Positions 17,984-27,258 of a DNA stretch of 64,000 nt are shown here, in pieces. The DNA lies in contig JAPSHX010000001.1 in the NCBI GenBank assembly GCA_031179305.1, forward strand, positions 427,259-491,258, written 5' to 3'. The notes under the pieces are model-generated. The model saw nothing but the letters and a program-made list of their open reading frames with translations, was not told where the DNA came from and did not search any database. Both the position numbers and the translations under genes were made by a program. The stretch is from Paenarthrobacter sp. (GTDB taxonomy: Bacteria > Actinomycetota > Actinomycetes > Actinomycetales > Micrococcaceae). Positions within the stretch are counted from its first letter, which is position 1; each line of letters starts with the position of its first letter.

Positions 17984-20635
17984 ATGCAGGCTGAGCACCT
18001 TGTAGGGCGGGACGCCGAGTTGGAACTGGCCATGGACATTCTGCGCCAGGAAGGCGCAGGGGCCGTGCTCCTGGTTGCGGATCCCGGCATCGGAAAGACC
18101 GCATTGGCAGCCGAAATCGCGGCGCGCTTGGCCGGGGAAATGGTGGTGATGCGGGTTCATGGGAGTCCAGCTTTGTCCGCCGTGCCGTACGGGGTCCTTG
18201 CCCCGTACTTGCTGGATCTTCCTGTTGAGCAAGCGACATCGCCTGTGTCGATCCTGCGCGAGTTCTGGTCCCAGTTCGAGAAACGGCGTGGCGGCGAAGG
18301 CGCGCGCCTGCTGTTGATTGTGGACGACGCACACGACCTCGATGAAGGCAGTACGCAGATCCTGGCCGAGCTGGTCACTGCGGGATGGGCGCGGCTCGTA
18401 GCCACCAGCAGGCCCAGGCCGGGCTTGCCCGCGGCCTTGCTTCAACTCTGGTACGACGGACTGGCAGAGCGGCTGGAGCTCCACCCGCTCGACAAACATT
18501 CGGTCACTGAGCTGGCAGAAAAGACGCTCGACGGAACCGTCATGTCCAGCGCGGCTGAGGTTCTGCACTCTGCGTCCGAAGGCAACCCGTTGCTGCTCCA
18601 CTGCCTCCTTGAGGATTCAAAGACCGAGGGAAACCTGGTACGCCGCAACGGGGTCTGGCTCCTGACCAAGGCACTCTCCGGGGGCGGCGAAAGCCTGGCC
18701 GAGGTAGTCCGCAACAGGGTGCTCCGTACCAGCGAAGCTGAACGGGAGGCGATGTACATCATTGCCCTTTCCGAGCCCGTCCCTGCCGCTGTGCTGGATG
18801 CACAGGTGGGCAGGGACACTGTACGGGCATTGATGGACAGTCGGCTGGTACTTTCAGCCAACGGACCCGGCGGGCCCCTCAAGATGTGGCACCCCTTGTA
18901 CAGTGAGGCGCTCCGCAAGATCGTTTCGCCTGCCCGCAGCCTCCAGATCCGCCGGCGCATGGAACAGCAATTGCCCGCAGAACCGTCCACAGCGGAGGGA
19001 CTGCTCCGGATGGTGAGCTGGGCCCTGGACTGTGGCGCCGACGTCGACGATGAACGATTGCTGCAGGCAGCATTCCTGGCTGCCCGGCTGTTGCAGAATC
19101 CGCTGGCGATAGCGGCAGCGGGCAAGGTTCGATCTGAGGCCCTGCGTCCGCGGGCGCGTGCAGTCATGGCCATGGTCCACTACAACGACGGCGACTACCG
19201 CACTGCTGTCCAGTTGCTGGAGGAAGGCTCCGGGTTCCTGGACGCTGATCCGTCAAGGCCTTTGGGCGCAGGCCTTCTGTGGGTTGCCGCGCGTACTGCC
19301 GCAGGCGACCCGTCAGCGGACATCGTGGCTGATGCGCGGACCGCTGCCAAAGCCCTGATTGGTGAGCGGGAGACTTCGGACCCTGTTGTCCAGCAAGTCG
19401 AAACTCACCTGCTGGCGCTGGAATTGGCAGTACTCGCCAATGATGGCCGCTATGAGGAACTCCGTGAGGGCCTGGAGCGGTTCGCTGAAGCGTCAGGGCC
19501 TGATGGACCCGACCTTGCCATGAACCGGGTCTTCCTGTTGGCGATGCAGTGTGAGCTCCTGACGGTAGAGGGGCAACCCGTGCAGGCTTTGGAAGCTGGC
19601 AGGGAAGCCTTGCTGCTGTTGGAAGAGGACAACGACTTCCTGTACTTCAGCGACTTTGTCATGCTGCGCTATACCTTGTCCGCTTTGGAATCCGGAGACT
19701 GGGAAGCGGCAGCGACAGCCCTTGACCGTTACGCCGCCGGTTCGGCCACGGGACTCGTCTATTTTGGTGGAGGCGTTGAAGCGCTCAAAGGCATGTCTCT
19801 GCTGCGCCAGGGCCGCTTGGAACACGCCACGGAGCTGCTGACGCCCGCCGTCGAAGCACTGCGGGTCAGGGACCCGCTGCAATTGCGAAGCCTCGGAAAC
19901 GCGTTGGCGTTCTACGCCGCAGCGAAGTCCGGCGACACAACGCTCGCCCGGCGCCTGGAAAGCGAACAGGGAACGGCAGCCGGAGCCTTCGTGGAAGCCC
20001 TTGCGGAGCTGTTCAGGCTTGCAGGCCAGGAACTTCTCAGCAAAGGCACAGGCGTGCAGAAATTGAGCCGGCTTCCGGAATCCGGACATTTGCACCAGTT
20101 GCCCGGCATTTTGATGCAGAACCTGGTTCTCAGGGCCGAGCTCGGGGACGTGCAGGCCATGGAGTCCATCCAGGAAACGGCGTCGTTGATGGACGGCGGC
20201 TGGGCCGCAGGGTGGCAGTCGCTTGCGGAGGCGCAGATGCGCGGTGAAGGCCAAGGGTTCGTGAATGCGGGCAACCTCCTGGCTGCTTCCGGGATGCCCG
20301 GACCGGCCGCGGTGGCCTTCGACAAAGCTGCTGTGACTTTCGACGCTGAAGGCAAACGGCCGGAAGCACGGCAAGCAGCTGTACTGCGCGATGTCAGTGA
20401 GGCCAGCTTGGGCGATGCCCTGGTTCATGACCCGCACGCCGAGGCTGACCGATCCGTGCCGCTTACCAGACGCGAGCAGGACATCGTTGCCCTGGCCGTC
20501 GCAGGACTGACCGACCGCCAGATCGCCGAGAAGCTCATGGTGTCAGTCCGCACCGTGGAAGGTCATTTGTACAGAAGCTACGCCAAGTTGGGTATCCGGC
20601 GGCGTGAAGATCTTGGCGCGGCCGTCCGTCACTGA
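17984..20635 (+). CDS. LuxR family regulator with N-terminal ATPase (LAL type), copy 2
   Basis: The 883-residue paralog of the gene before has the usual HLVGRDAELELA opening, Walker A ADPGIGKTAL (about residue 30-40), Walker B LLLIVDDAHDLDE (about 107-119), helical repeats, and a C-terminal HTH (LTRREQDIVALAVAGLTDRQ, then VSVRTVEGHLYRSYAKLGI). It follows copy 1 by about 40 bases with no terminator, so the two may be co-transcribed. The start is taken as ATG 17984; TTG 17978 is two codons earlier. Walker motifs are better preserved here than in copy 1. Confidence 0.9.
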   Translation: MQAEHLVGRDAELELAMDILRQEGAGAVLLVADPGIGKTALAAEIAARLAGEMVVMRVHGSPALSAVPYGVLAPYLLDLPVEQATSPVSILREFWSQFEKRRGGEGARLLLIVDDAHDLDEGSTQILAELVTAGWARLVATSRPRPGLPAALLQLWYDGLAERLELHPLDKHSVTELAEKTLDGTVMSSAAEVLHSASEGNPLLLHCLLEDSKTEGNLVRRNGVWLLTKALSGGGESLAEVVRNRVLRTSEAEREAMYIIALSEPVPAAVLDAQVGRDTVRALMDSRLVLSANGPGGPLKMWHPLYSEALRKIVSPARSLQIRRRMEQQLPAEPSTAEGLLRMVSWALDCGADVDDERLLQAAFLAARLLQNPLAIAAAGKVRSEALRPRARAVMAMVHYNDGDYRTAVQLLEEGSGFLDADPSRPLGAGLLWVAARTAAGDPSADIVADARTAAKALIGERETSDPVVQQVETHLLALELAVLANDGRYEELREGLERFAEASGPDGPDLAMNRVFLLAMQCELLTVEGQPVQALEAGREALLLLEEDNDFLYFSDFVMLRYTLSALESGDWEAAATALDRYAAGSATGLVYFGGGVEALKGMSLLRQGRLEHATELLTPAVEALRVRDPLQLRSLGNALAFYAAAKSGDTTLARRLESEQGTAAGAFVEALAELFRLAGQELLSKGTGVQKLSRLPESGHLHQLPGILMQNLVLRAELGDVQAMESIQETASLMDGGWAAGWQSLAEAQMRGEGQGFVNAGNLLAASGMPGPAAVAFDKAAVTFDAEGKRPEARQAAVLRDVSEASLGDALVHDPHAEADRSVPLTRREQDIVALAVAGLTDRQIAEKLMVSVRTVEGHLYRSYAKLGIRRREDLGAAVRH

Positions 20636-20786
20636 CGCGCGCTGCTGAGTACCCGGTCCAGGGCCTCCCTGCCCACCTGCTACCGGAATCCCGCGGAATT
20701 TAACCAATCAGTGGAATAATGCGCGGGTAGTCCATGCCGAAACCAAGTAGTGCCCGGTCCGGAGACTGAGTACAACAGAGTATCGG

Positions 20787-20817
20787 GGTACCAAAAGCTG
20801 CCCGCTTTTCGAGTACC
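20787..20817. repeat. Inverted repeat around AAAAGC/GCTTTT
   Basis: GGTAC-AAAAGC on the left pairs with GCTTTT-GTACC on the right, with a small asymmetric bulge (one base against three) and a TGCCC loop. It might be a weak terminator for LAL copy 2 or an operator; the flanking GAGTAC motifs favour the latter. Confidence 0.55.
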
Positions 20818-20909
20818 AACTACTGATGTACGGCATGTTGCGCCCCGGCAATATTGATCTTGGAAGAACGGTTCAGCCCCAAGCATCACCGGGATTCCGA
20901 AAGTTGCAT

Positions 20910-21035
20910 CACCCGCATCGGAGGTCTCTTGAGTCGATGCACCGGCCGCCGAAAGGTGGTCCGGCCCTGTACGAAGCCGGCGGCGACAGAGTCTTCTGAG
21001 ACCGAGACTCTCCCCCCAGCCGCCGCCGGCTTCTA
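20910..21035 (+). ncRNA. Candidate structured RNA element
   Basis: Three hairpins lie in series: GCATCG/CGATGC; CCGG-CCGCC closed by a GAAA tetraloop with GGTGG-T-CCGG; and a long one at 20974-21033 where GAAGCCGGCGGC pairs perfectly with GCCGCCGGCTTC around an inner AGAGTCT/AGACTCT stem. A run of six C lies in an internal loop. No T-tract follows the last hairpin. Strand is assigned by the flanking genes. No known family is recognised. Confidence 0.4.
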
Positions 21036-21107
21036 GGCCAGGGACCCCGCGAATCGCGGACTACCCAACCCTTCCCGCATCATGGGACTGCTGCTATTGG
21101 AGTGTGC

Positions 21108-23615
21108 ATGTTGCCGGACCCCTGGCTGGACGAAGACACCGTCACAGCAGGGCTGAGGCCATCAACATTCCCGGACAGGGCGCAGCTGCTCGAGCTCATC
21201 CTTTCCGCCGTTCCATCCGCCTCCACCAGCGGCATCGTAGTGGTGGGAGAGCAGGGTTCCGGAAAGAGCCACCTTCTGCTCTCCATCAAAGAGGGGCTCC
21301 CCAAAACGGTGGATGTCCGCACCTTCACCGGAAAGCCGGAACTTAGGGCACTCCACTTCGGCGCACTGGGAACCATTTCCTCAAGTGAAGGGGACGAGGC
21401 CGTAGCGCCGGGCCTTCACGTTCTCCGCGCCCTCACCAGCACTCTGGGCCCGGCCGACTACCTGTACAAACCCCCACCCGGACGACGCCGAAACAAGCGG
21501 ACCGCTCAACCGGCACGGCCGCAGCTGGTCCTGTTGGTGGACGATATCCATCACATCGATCCCGCCTCATTGGCGGTCCTGCTGCAACTCATCCCCGGTT
21601 TCGGGGCAACGATTGTAGCCACGGCTGAAAGCCACCACCCCCTTCCGCAAGACCTCTACCAGCTCTGGGAAGACGGCTTCCTGGAGCAATACTTCCTGCC
21701 GTCATTCAGCTTCAGCGAGGCACATGCCCTGTGCGAATCCATACTGGGTGGGCACGTCCAGCGGCGCGCAAGCAGCCTCCTCGCGGCTATGAGCGGCTTC
21801 AACGTGGGGCTGCTCTGCCTGGCGGTGAATGACGCCCGCCGCGCAGGGTTCCTGGTGCAGATGGATGGATTCTGGACCATCGATGTCCGGGCGCACTGCG
21901 ACTGGCCCGGCGTGGTGGAGCATGTCCGGGCGGAGAACGTTTCCCGGCCGCCCGAAGAGCGCCAAGCATTGGAACTCATCGCGCTCGCAGAGCCTGTGGC
22001 GCTTGAGGTAGTGGAACACCACTTCGGGCAGAAAGCCCTGGAGCATCTCCTCACGAACCATGACATCAAGTTGCTGCCCGGCCGGCTTCCGCTGGTCCGC
22101 ACGAGTTCCTGGCTGCGCGGGGAAGGGACCCGTTTGTCCGTGCCGCGGTCCCGGAGCATGGCACTCCGGCTGGGGATGGAAGAGCCCGCGCTGACTACGG
22201 AGACGGCCCCCGCCATGCTGCGATGGATGACATGGACCCTCGACTGTGGCCTGACCCTCTCCGACGAGGTTCTCTTGGCCGCTGCGCCCGCCGCTGACAG
22301 GCCGTCCACTGCCGAACTCGCCCGGAGGGCCGCCTCAGCAGTGACTGGGGCGGATCATGCAGACGAGGCCAGGCTGCTCAGGGCGCGGGCGTTGATCGCC
22401 GAGGGCCAGCTCGCGGAGGCAGCTCCGGAACTTCGGCGTTTGGCAGCCGCGGGTGGGCCCCTTGGAGTGAAGATCGGCGCAGCACACCGACTTATGGCTC
22501 TCGGATTATTGGGTGCTGCGCCTGGCGTCGCGTCCCTTGAAACGGAACTTGTCGAGTTGGAGTCTGGTGGGCCGGCGCCTAACGGCCAAGGCGTCAAGGA
22601 AGGGACGGACCCGGCCGCCCGGATCCTGTGGAATGTCCGGGAAGCCGAGCGCCTTCTGCTTTCCGGGGCGGCGCCGGAAGCGCTGCAGAGGTCGTCTGCT
22701 GCGATGGAAGCCATCGGCGCCGACCCGGCTATGGAGATGTTCCTGCCGGGGGCGATGCTTCGGCATGTCATGAGTCTCCGATACAACCTCGCATGGGGAC
22801 TGGTGGACCCGCTTTTGGACTGTCCCGCCGACTACGTCATGCCGATGTACCTTTCGGCATGCCTGGACGTCGCCCGCGGTTACGTCCAGCTAAGCCAGGG
22901 TCTCCCGCGGGCAGCCCGGGTCACCTTGGAGCCCGTCCTTGCTGAACTGCACGACGCCGGCCTACCGCCCGTTCTCGCCCTGGCTGCGGCCCTGCTGGCG
23001 TACTGCGAGGCGCATTGCGGTAACTCGCGGCAGGCCATGGCCAGGGTCCGGCAGGCCATGGCTGCGCAGGAAGCCGCGCAGCAAGCCACGCAGGAAGCCG
23101 CTCGGAACACTACGAGTCTGGATGGCCTGTTGCTACAGCTCAGCACCGTGTATATCGCGGCAGCGCAGACCCAGGCCTCCGGCACGTCAACTCACTTGTT
23201 GGCCCTGGCGGAAAGGTTGCACTCACAGGGCAGCACTTTGATGGAGGCGGAGGTGTTGTCACTCCTGACGCTTAACGCGGGCGGTGCCGTCGTCGACGAT
23301 CTTGAGATCGTGCGCCGCCTGGGCGCTCTGGCGGCTATCCTTCCCGGCCCGGGTGGTGCGGCATTAGGGACGTTCGCATCGGCTTTGGCGGACAACGACC
23401 CCAAAGCGTTGGAGTCGGCTGGGCGGTGCCTGTCCGCGGACCGGCAGTTTGCCCATGCTGCCCTTTGCTATTCGCGGGCGGCCAGCGGTTACGAAGCCAG
23501 GACCCGCGCGGCAGCGAGTCGTCGGGCCTCGGTGCTCGTCGAGCGGCTCCGGAGTGCCTTCGACAGCGGGCTGGTTCCACCACTGGGATGGGTTCCGGGG
23601 CGGGCCGGCAGCTGA
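21108..23615 (+). CDS. LAL-type ATPase paralog lacking the LuxR DNA-binding domain, copy 3
   Basis: The 835-residue product shows Walker A VVGEQGSGKSHLL (about residue 46-58), Walker B LVLLVDDIHHID (about 140-151), and the same helical repeat organisation as copies 1 and 2. It ends in RAASVL-type sequence (RRASVLVERLRSAF, then GWVPGRAGS) at the point where copy 2 enters its linker and helix-turn-helix. No HTH can be found in this frame or in the short downstream gap. ATG 21108 is chosen because GGAG lies five bases upstream; GTG 21102 is also in frame. It may act as a partner or inhibitor of the two full-length paralogs, but that is inference. Confidence 0.85.
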   Translation: MLPDPWLDEDTVTAGLRPSTFPDRAQLLELILSAVPSASTSGIVVVGEQGSGKSHLLLSIKEGLPKTVDVRTFTGKPELRALHFGALGTISSSEGDEAVAPGLHVLRALTSTLGPADYLYKPPPGRRRNKRTAQPARPQLVLLVDDIHHIDPASLAVLLQLIPGFGATIVATAESHHPLPQDLYQLWEDGFLEQYFLPSFSFSEAHALCESILGGHVQRRASSLLAAMSGFNVGLLCLAVNDARRAGFLVQMDGFWTIDVRAHCDWPGVVEHVRAENVSRPPEERQALELIALAEPVALEVVEHHFGQKALEHLLTNHDIKLLPGRLPLVRTSSWLRGEGTRLSVPRSRSMALRLGMEEPALTTETAPAMLRWMTWTLDCGLTLSDEVLLAAAPAADRPSTAELARRAASAVTGADHADEARLLRARALIAEGQLAEAAPELRRLAAAGGPLGVKIGAAHRLMALGLLGAAPGVASLETELVELESGGPAPNGQGVKEGTDPAARILWNVREAERLLLSGAAPEALQRSSAAMEAIGADPAMEMFLPGAMLRHVMSLRYNLAWGLVDPLLDCPADYVMPMYLSACLDVARGYVQLSQGLPRAARVTLEPVLAELHDAGLPPVLALAAALLAYCEAHCGNSRQAMARVRQAMAAQEAAQQATQEAARNTTSLDGLLLQLSTVYIAAAQTQASGTSTHLLALAERLHSQGSTLMEAEVLSLLTLNAGGAVVDDLEIVRRLGALAAILPGPGGAALGTFASALADNDPKALESAGRCLSADRQFAHAALCYSRAASGYEARTRAAASRRASVLVERLRSAFDSGLVPPLGWVPGRAGS

Positions 23616-23694
23616 CGTGCTGTACGGCACACCGCCGGGTAGGGGTCAGCGTGGGATAATGAGGAGTCCCTGAAGGATTTCCAAGGAGCGCCCC

Positions 23695-25020
23695 TTGACT
23701 GCCGTATCAACTCCCGCCTCACTGCAGCGGTCCATGCACGCCATGGACAACGCGGAGGTGTTGCGGATCCGGAACGATTTCCCGGTGCTGGACCAGCTGG
23801 TCAACGGCAAACCCTTGATCTACCTCGATTCCGGCGCTACCTCGCAAAACCCGCTCAGCGTTATCGAAGCCGAGCAGGAATACTACGAGCAACGCAACGC
23901 CGCCGTGCACCGCGGTGCCCACCACCTTGCGGTGGAAGCCACTGAGGTATTTGAGGACGCACGCCAGACCGTAGCGGACTTTGTTGGCGCGCAGTACGAG
24001 GAAACCGTTTGGACCTCCAATGCCACGGAGGGCCTCAACCTCATCAGTTACGCACTGTCCAACGCCGCCCTGTGGGCTGCCCAGGGACGTGGTGGTTCGG
24101 CCCTGAAGGACCTCGCGATCGGTCCGGGCGACGAGATCGTCGTCACGGAAATGGAGCACCACGCCAACCTCATTCCTTGGCAGGAACTGGCCTTCCGGAC
24201 CGGTGCCACGCTTAACTACATCCCCGTGACGGACGACGGGATCCTCCGGCTGGATGCAGCCGCTGAAATCGTGGGGGAGCGGACCAAACTCCTGGCCTTC
24301 ACCCATGCATCGAACGTCCTGGGAACCATCAACCCTGTACCTGAACTGGTAGCGATGGCCCGCCGCGTAGGTGCTTTGGTGGTTCTGGACGCTTGCCAGT
24401 CCGTCCCTCACATGGCAGTTGACGTCAAGGAACTGGACGTAGATTTCGCCGTTTTCTCGGGCCATAAAATGCTGGCCCCCACGGGTGTGGGTGTGCTGTA
24501 TGGGAAGCAGGAGCTTCTGAATGCCTTGCCGCCTTTCCTGACGGGCGGGTCCATGATCACCACGGTCACCATGGAACGGGCCGAGTACTTGCCGGCGCCA
24601 CAGCGGTTCGAGGCCGGAACTCAACGGATCTCCCAGGCCGTTGCGCTCGCAACTGCCGTAAACTACCTCACCGAGACGGGCATTGACCGCATCCACGCGT
24701 GGGAAACGGAGCTTGGCCAGCGCTTGGTGAAGGGGCTGGAAAGCATCGACGGCATTCGCGTGGTGGGTCCGGCCTCCGGTTCTGAACGGATCGGACTGGC
24801 AGCCTTCGACGTCGCCGGGGTCCACGCCCACGACGTCGGGCAGTTCCTTGATGACCGCGGCATCGCCGTTCGCGTGGGCCACCACTGCGCCCAGCCGCTG
24901 CACCGCCGGCTCGGACTCACGGCCACCACCCGAGCGAGCACGTACCTTTACAACACCACGGACGACGTCGATTCTTTCCTCGACGCCGTTTCGGGTGTCC
25001 GGGCTTACTTCCAAGCCTGA
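23695..25020 (+). CDS. sufS: Cysteine desulfurase SufS
   Basis: SufS takes sulfur from cysteine for Fe-S cluster assembly. The 441-residue class V aminotransferase fold has the PLP lysine in FSGHKML (K258) and the active-site cysteine in RVGHHCAQPLH (C398), the SufS-type (group II) arrangement. It starts at TTG 23695 with AAGGAG about 9 bases upstream. The first 20 residues are a variable extension. sufU follows 68 bases later; the pairing of SufS with SufU as sulfur acceptor is established in Gram-positive bacteria. The rest of a suf operon is not in the window. Confidence 0.94.
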   Translation: MTAVSTPASLQRSMHAMDNAEVLRIRNDFPVLDQLVNGKPLIYLDSGATSQNPLSVIEAEQEYYEQRNAAVHRGAHHLAVEATEVFEDARQTVADFVGAQYEETVWTSNATEGLNLISYALSNAALWAAQGRGGSALKDLAIGPGDEIVVTEMEHHANLIPWQELAFRTGATLNYIPVTDDGILRLDAAAEIVGERTKLLAFTHASNVLGTINPVPELVAMARRVGALVVLDACQSVPHMAVDVKELDVDFAVFSGHKMLAPTGVGVLYGKQELLNALPPFLTGGSMITTVTMERAEYLPAPQRFEAGTQRISQAVALATAVNYLTETGIDRIHAWETELGQRLVKGLESIDGIRVVGPASGSERIGLAAFDVAGVHAHDVGQFLDDRGIAVRVGHHCAQPLHRRLGLTATTRASTYLYNTTDDVDSFLDAVSGVRAYFQA

Positions 25021-25088
25021 CACGCGGAGCCGGCCCTGTGGCGGGCAGCCGTTAGCCAACAACTTTTCCAGAAGAGGCAAAAAGCATC

Positions 25089-25541
25089 ATGAGTCTTGAC
25101 CAGCTGTACCAGCAGATCATCCTGGACCATTCCAAGCAGCGGCACGGCAGCGGCTTGGCCGAAACGGATGCTCCGGACGGTACATCCACCGGTCAATCGC
25201 ACCAGCTGAATCCCGTGTGCGGGGACGAAGTGACGCTGCGGCTTGCGGTATCCGATGGAACGGTCCAACAGATCAGCTGGGACGGCGCGGGCTGTTCCAT
25301 CTCCATGGCTTCTGCCTCGGTGCTGAGCGAACTGGGTGAAGGCATGTCCGTGGAGGAATTGCACTCCGTCATTGATAACTTCCGCGAGGTTCTGCGTTCA
25401 CGCGGAAAGGTCCAGGCCGACCCCGAGATTCTGGGCGATGCAGCTGCCTTCGAAGGGGTGGCCCGCTATGCCGCCCGCGTGAAATGCGCCATGATCTCCT
25501 GGGTTGCCGCCGAGGACGCGCTCAACCAAGCCACCACGTAA
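25089..25541 (+). CDS. sufU: SufU-type Fe-S assembly protein
   Basis: The 150-residue NifU/IscU-like protein has its three conserved cysteines in NPVCGDEV, GAGCSIS and RVKCAMI, plus the 18-20-residue insertion between the first two regions that marks SufU rather than IscU. In Gram-positive bacteria SufU is a zinc-dependent sulfur transfer partner of SufS. It lies downstream of sufS and convergent with nhaA. Confidence 0.94.
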   Translation: MSLDQLYQQIILDHSKQRHGSGLAETDAPDGTSTGQSHQLNPVCGDEVTLRLAVSDGTVQQISWDGAGCSISMASASVLSELGEGMSVEELHSVIDNFREVLRSRGKVQADPEILGDAAAFEGVARYAARVKCAMISWVAAEDALNQATT

Positions 25542-25557
25542 CAGCAGTACCTCCGCG

Positions 25558-26871
25558 TTAGGCGCGCGCAAAGACGTCAGGGACGCCGTCGCCGTCGTCG
25601 TCCCGTTCTTCATCTGCCTGCACCTGGCGGTAGCGCCGGTTGCGGGCCTTGAGCACGACGGCGGCCAGCAGCGCCGAGATCAGGGAACCTGCCAGGATGG
25701 CCACCTTGGCGTGGTCGTTGTGGGCCGAGCCCGCTCCAAAGCTCAACTCGCCGATCAGCAACGAGACTGTGAATCCGATGCCGGCCAGCAGAGCCAACCC
25801 GAAGAGGTCGATCCAAGCGATGCTGGAGTCCAAGCTTGCGCGGGTGGTTTTGGTGACCAGGAACGTGGTGCCGAAGACACCCACGGCCTTGCCTACTACA
25901 AGCGCTGCAACAATGCCCAAGGCCACCGGGTCACTGAGGGCGGCTCCCATGCCGTCCAATCCGCCCAACGCCACGCCAGCCGAGAAGAACGCAAAGACAG
26001 GCACGGCAAAGCCTGCCGAGAACGGGCGTAGTTTGTGTTCGAGGTGCTCGGCCAGGCCCTCGGCCGGTTCTCCCTTTTTGCCGCTGGCCAGGACCGGAAC
26101 CGCGAAGCCCAACAGCACTCCTGCCACGGTGGCGTGAATGCCGGAGGCATGGACAAAGCCCCACGTGGCCAAGGCGAGCGGCAGCAGGAGATACCAGCTG
26201 CGGATCCGCTTCTGGACAAGGAACGTGAAGAGGGCCAGCGGGATCAAGGCAGCCACAAGCATGAGGGGCTGGAGCCCGGTGGAGTAGAAGAAGGCGATGA
26301 TGCCGATGGCGATGAGGTCGTCCACCACTGCGAGCGTCAGCAGGAATGTCCGGAGCGCCGCGGGCAGATGCGTGTTGATGACGGCCAGCACTGCAAGGGC
26401 GAAGGCGATGTCCGTGGCTGTGGGAATGGCCCAGCCATTGAGTGTTTCTCCGCCCGATCCGAGGTTGAAGAGAACGTAGACAAGGGCCGGAAGCACCACT
26501 CCGCCGATTGCAGCGGCCACCGGGACAACTGCCCGGGCAGGTTTGCGGAGTTCGCCAGCTACGAATTCACGCTTGAGCTCTAATCCCGCGAGGAAGAAGA
26601 ATACCGCCAGCAAGCCATCAGAAGCCCAATGGCCCAGGCTCAGTTCAAGATGCCAGGGTTCGTAGCCGATCTTGAGGTCGCGGAGGGCGAAATAGCTGTC
26701 TGCTGCCGGGGAGTTCGCCCAGATGAGCGCCACCACGGTGGCTGCCAGGAGGAGGCCGCCGCCCACTGTTTCCGTGCGGAGGATCGAAAGGATCCTGCGG
26801 TACTCGGGGTAGCTGGAGCGTGAGAAAACTTTGCCGCGCTGCATAAGGGCTGCAGGGGTCTTCTGGGGCAC
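25558..26871 (-). CDS. nhaA: Na+/H+ antiporter NhaA
   Basis: The 437-residue inner-membrane protein has about 12 hydrophobic helices, beginning with [19 protein letters not shown] (about 37-55). Recognised NhaA blocks include [19 protein letters not shown] and the ion-binding region with paired aspartates in [17 protein letters not shown]. It exports sodium in exchange for protons. The GTG start at 26871 is supported by AAGGAG seven bases upstream. A charged tail ends in [12 protein letters not shown]. Confidence 0.95.
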   Translation of the reverse strand: MPQKTPAALMQRGKVFSRSSYPEYRRILSILRTETVGGGLLLAATVVALIWANSPAADSYFALRDLKIGYEPWHLELSLGHWASDGLLAVFFFLAGLELKREFVAGELRKPARAVVPVAAAIGGVVLPALVYVLFNLGSGGETLNGWAIPTATDIAFALAVLAVINTHLPAALRTFLLTLAVVDDLIAIGIIAFFYSTGLQPLMLVAALIPLALFTFLVQKRIRSWYLLLPLALATWGFVHASGIHATVAGVLLGFAVPVLASGKKGEPAEGLAEHLEHKLRPFSAGFAVPVFAFFSAGVALGGLDGMGAALSDPVALGIVAALVVGKAVGVFGTTFLVTKTTRASLDSSIAWIDLFGLALLAGIGFTVSLLIGELSFGAGSAHNDHAKVAILAGSLISALLAAVVLKARNRRYRQVQADEERDDDGDGVPDVFARA

Positions 26872-26962
26872 GAGGGCTCCTTAACATCAGGAAAATGAGT
26901 CGGTCCAAGGGGAGCACAATGACTCCGCCGACCAGACTTCCCGGCACACCAACGTCCATACT

Positions 26963-27030
26963 ACCCAAGTAAGTCGCAGATCAGGTCGCTTGGAACGCTC
27001 CAAACGACCTGATCTGCGACTCAGTTGGGT
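26963..27030 (-). terminator. Long inverted repeat, probable terminator of the 27.0-27.8 kb unit
   Basis: Arms of 32 bases (26963-26994 and 26999-27030) match at 29 positions around a four-base loop. Read on the minus strand, two of the three mismatches become G-U pairs, leaving one unpaired position. It begins six bases after the stop codon of the small membrane protein. There is no T-tract after it, so it would be a hairpin-only terminator, or a repeat element. Confidence 0.65.
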
Positions 27031-27035
27031 GAAGC

Positions 27036-27257
27036 TTAGACGACCAAGCCCGCGATCCCGATAACCGCCGTCGCGAGTCCGAGCACCATGGAGATGGTGA
27101 CCAGCACAACGTGCACCGTGAGGAACTTGGTGGCCTTCCCGGCAGCATCGCGGGCGCGCGGGTCCTTCATGACGCGCTTGAGGAACTGCGGCCACACCAC
27201 CAGGGACCAGACACCGGCAACGATCAGGACAACCGCCAGGATTGCGGGGAGCTCCAC
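27036..27257 (-). CDS. Small SCO4848-like membrane protein
   Basis: The product is 73 residues from a GTG at 27257, one base after the stop of the DUF2505 gene. Two hydrophobic helices (about residues 3-18 and 42-70) flank a polar loop. The segment GVWSLVVWPQFLKRVMKDPRA and the helix HVVLVTISMVLGLATAVIGI resemble the SCO4848 family of actinobacterial membrane proteins of unknown function. It is probably translated together with the upstream gene. A longer in-frame start exists inside that gene but has no support. Confidence 0.78.
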   Translation of the reverse strand: MELPAILAVVLIVAGVWSLVVWPQFLKRVMKDPRARDAAGKATKFLTVHVVLVTISMVLGLATAVIGIAGLVV

Positions 27258-27258
27258 G

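Larger units (their letters stand above)
20636..21107 (+). other. Structure-rich intergenic region between LAL copies 2 and 3
   Basis: This gap of about 470 bases has no supported gene. The first half carries repeated GAGTAC/GGTACC motifs (20647, 20768, 20787, 20811) and an inverted repeat at 20787-20817. The second half has three consecutive hairpins (20918-20941, 20944-20967, 20974-21033). It could be a promoter/operator region plus a structured leader or a small RNA. Confidence 0.5.

Noticed and set aside
20974..21033. 6C-type small RNA
   Set aside because: One run of six C is present, but 6C RNAs have two C-rich hairpin loops; here the run is in an internal loop and only one exists.
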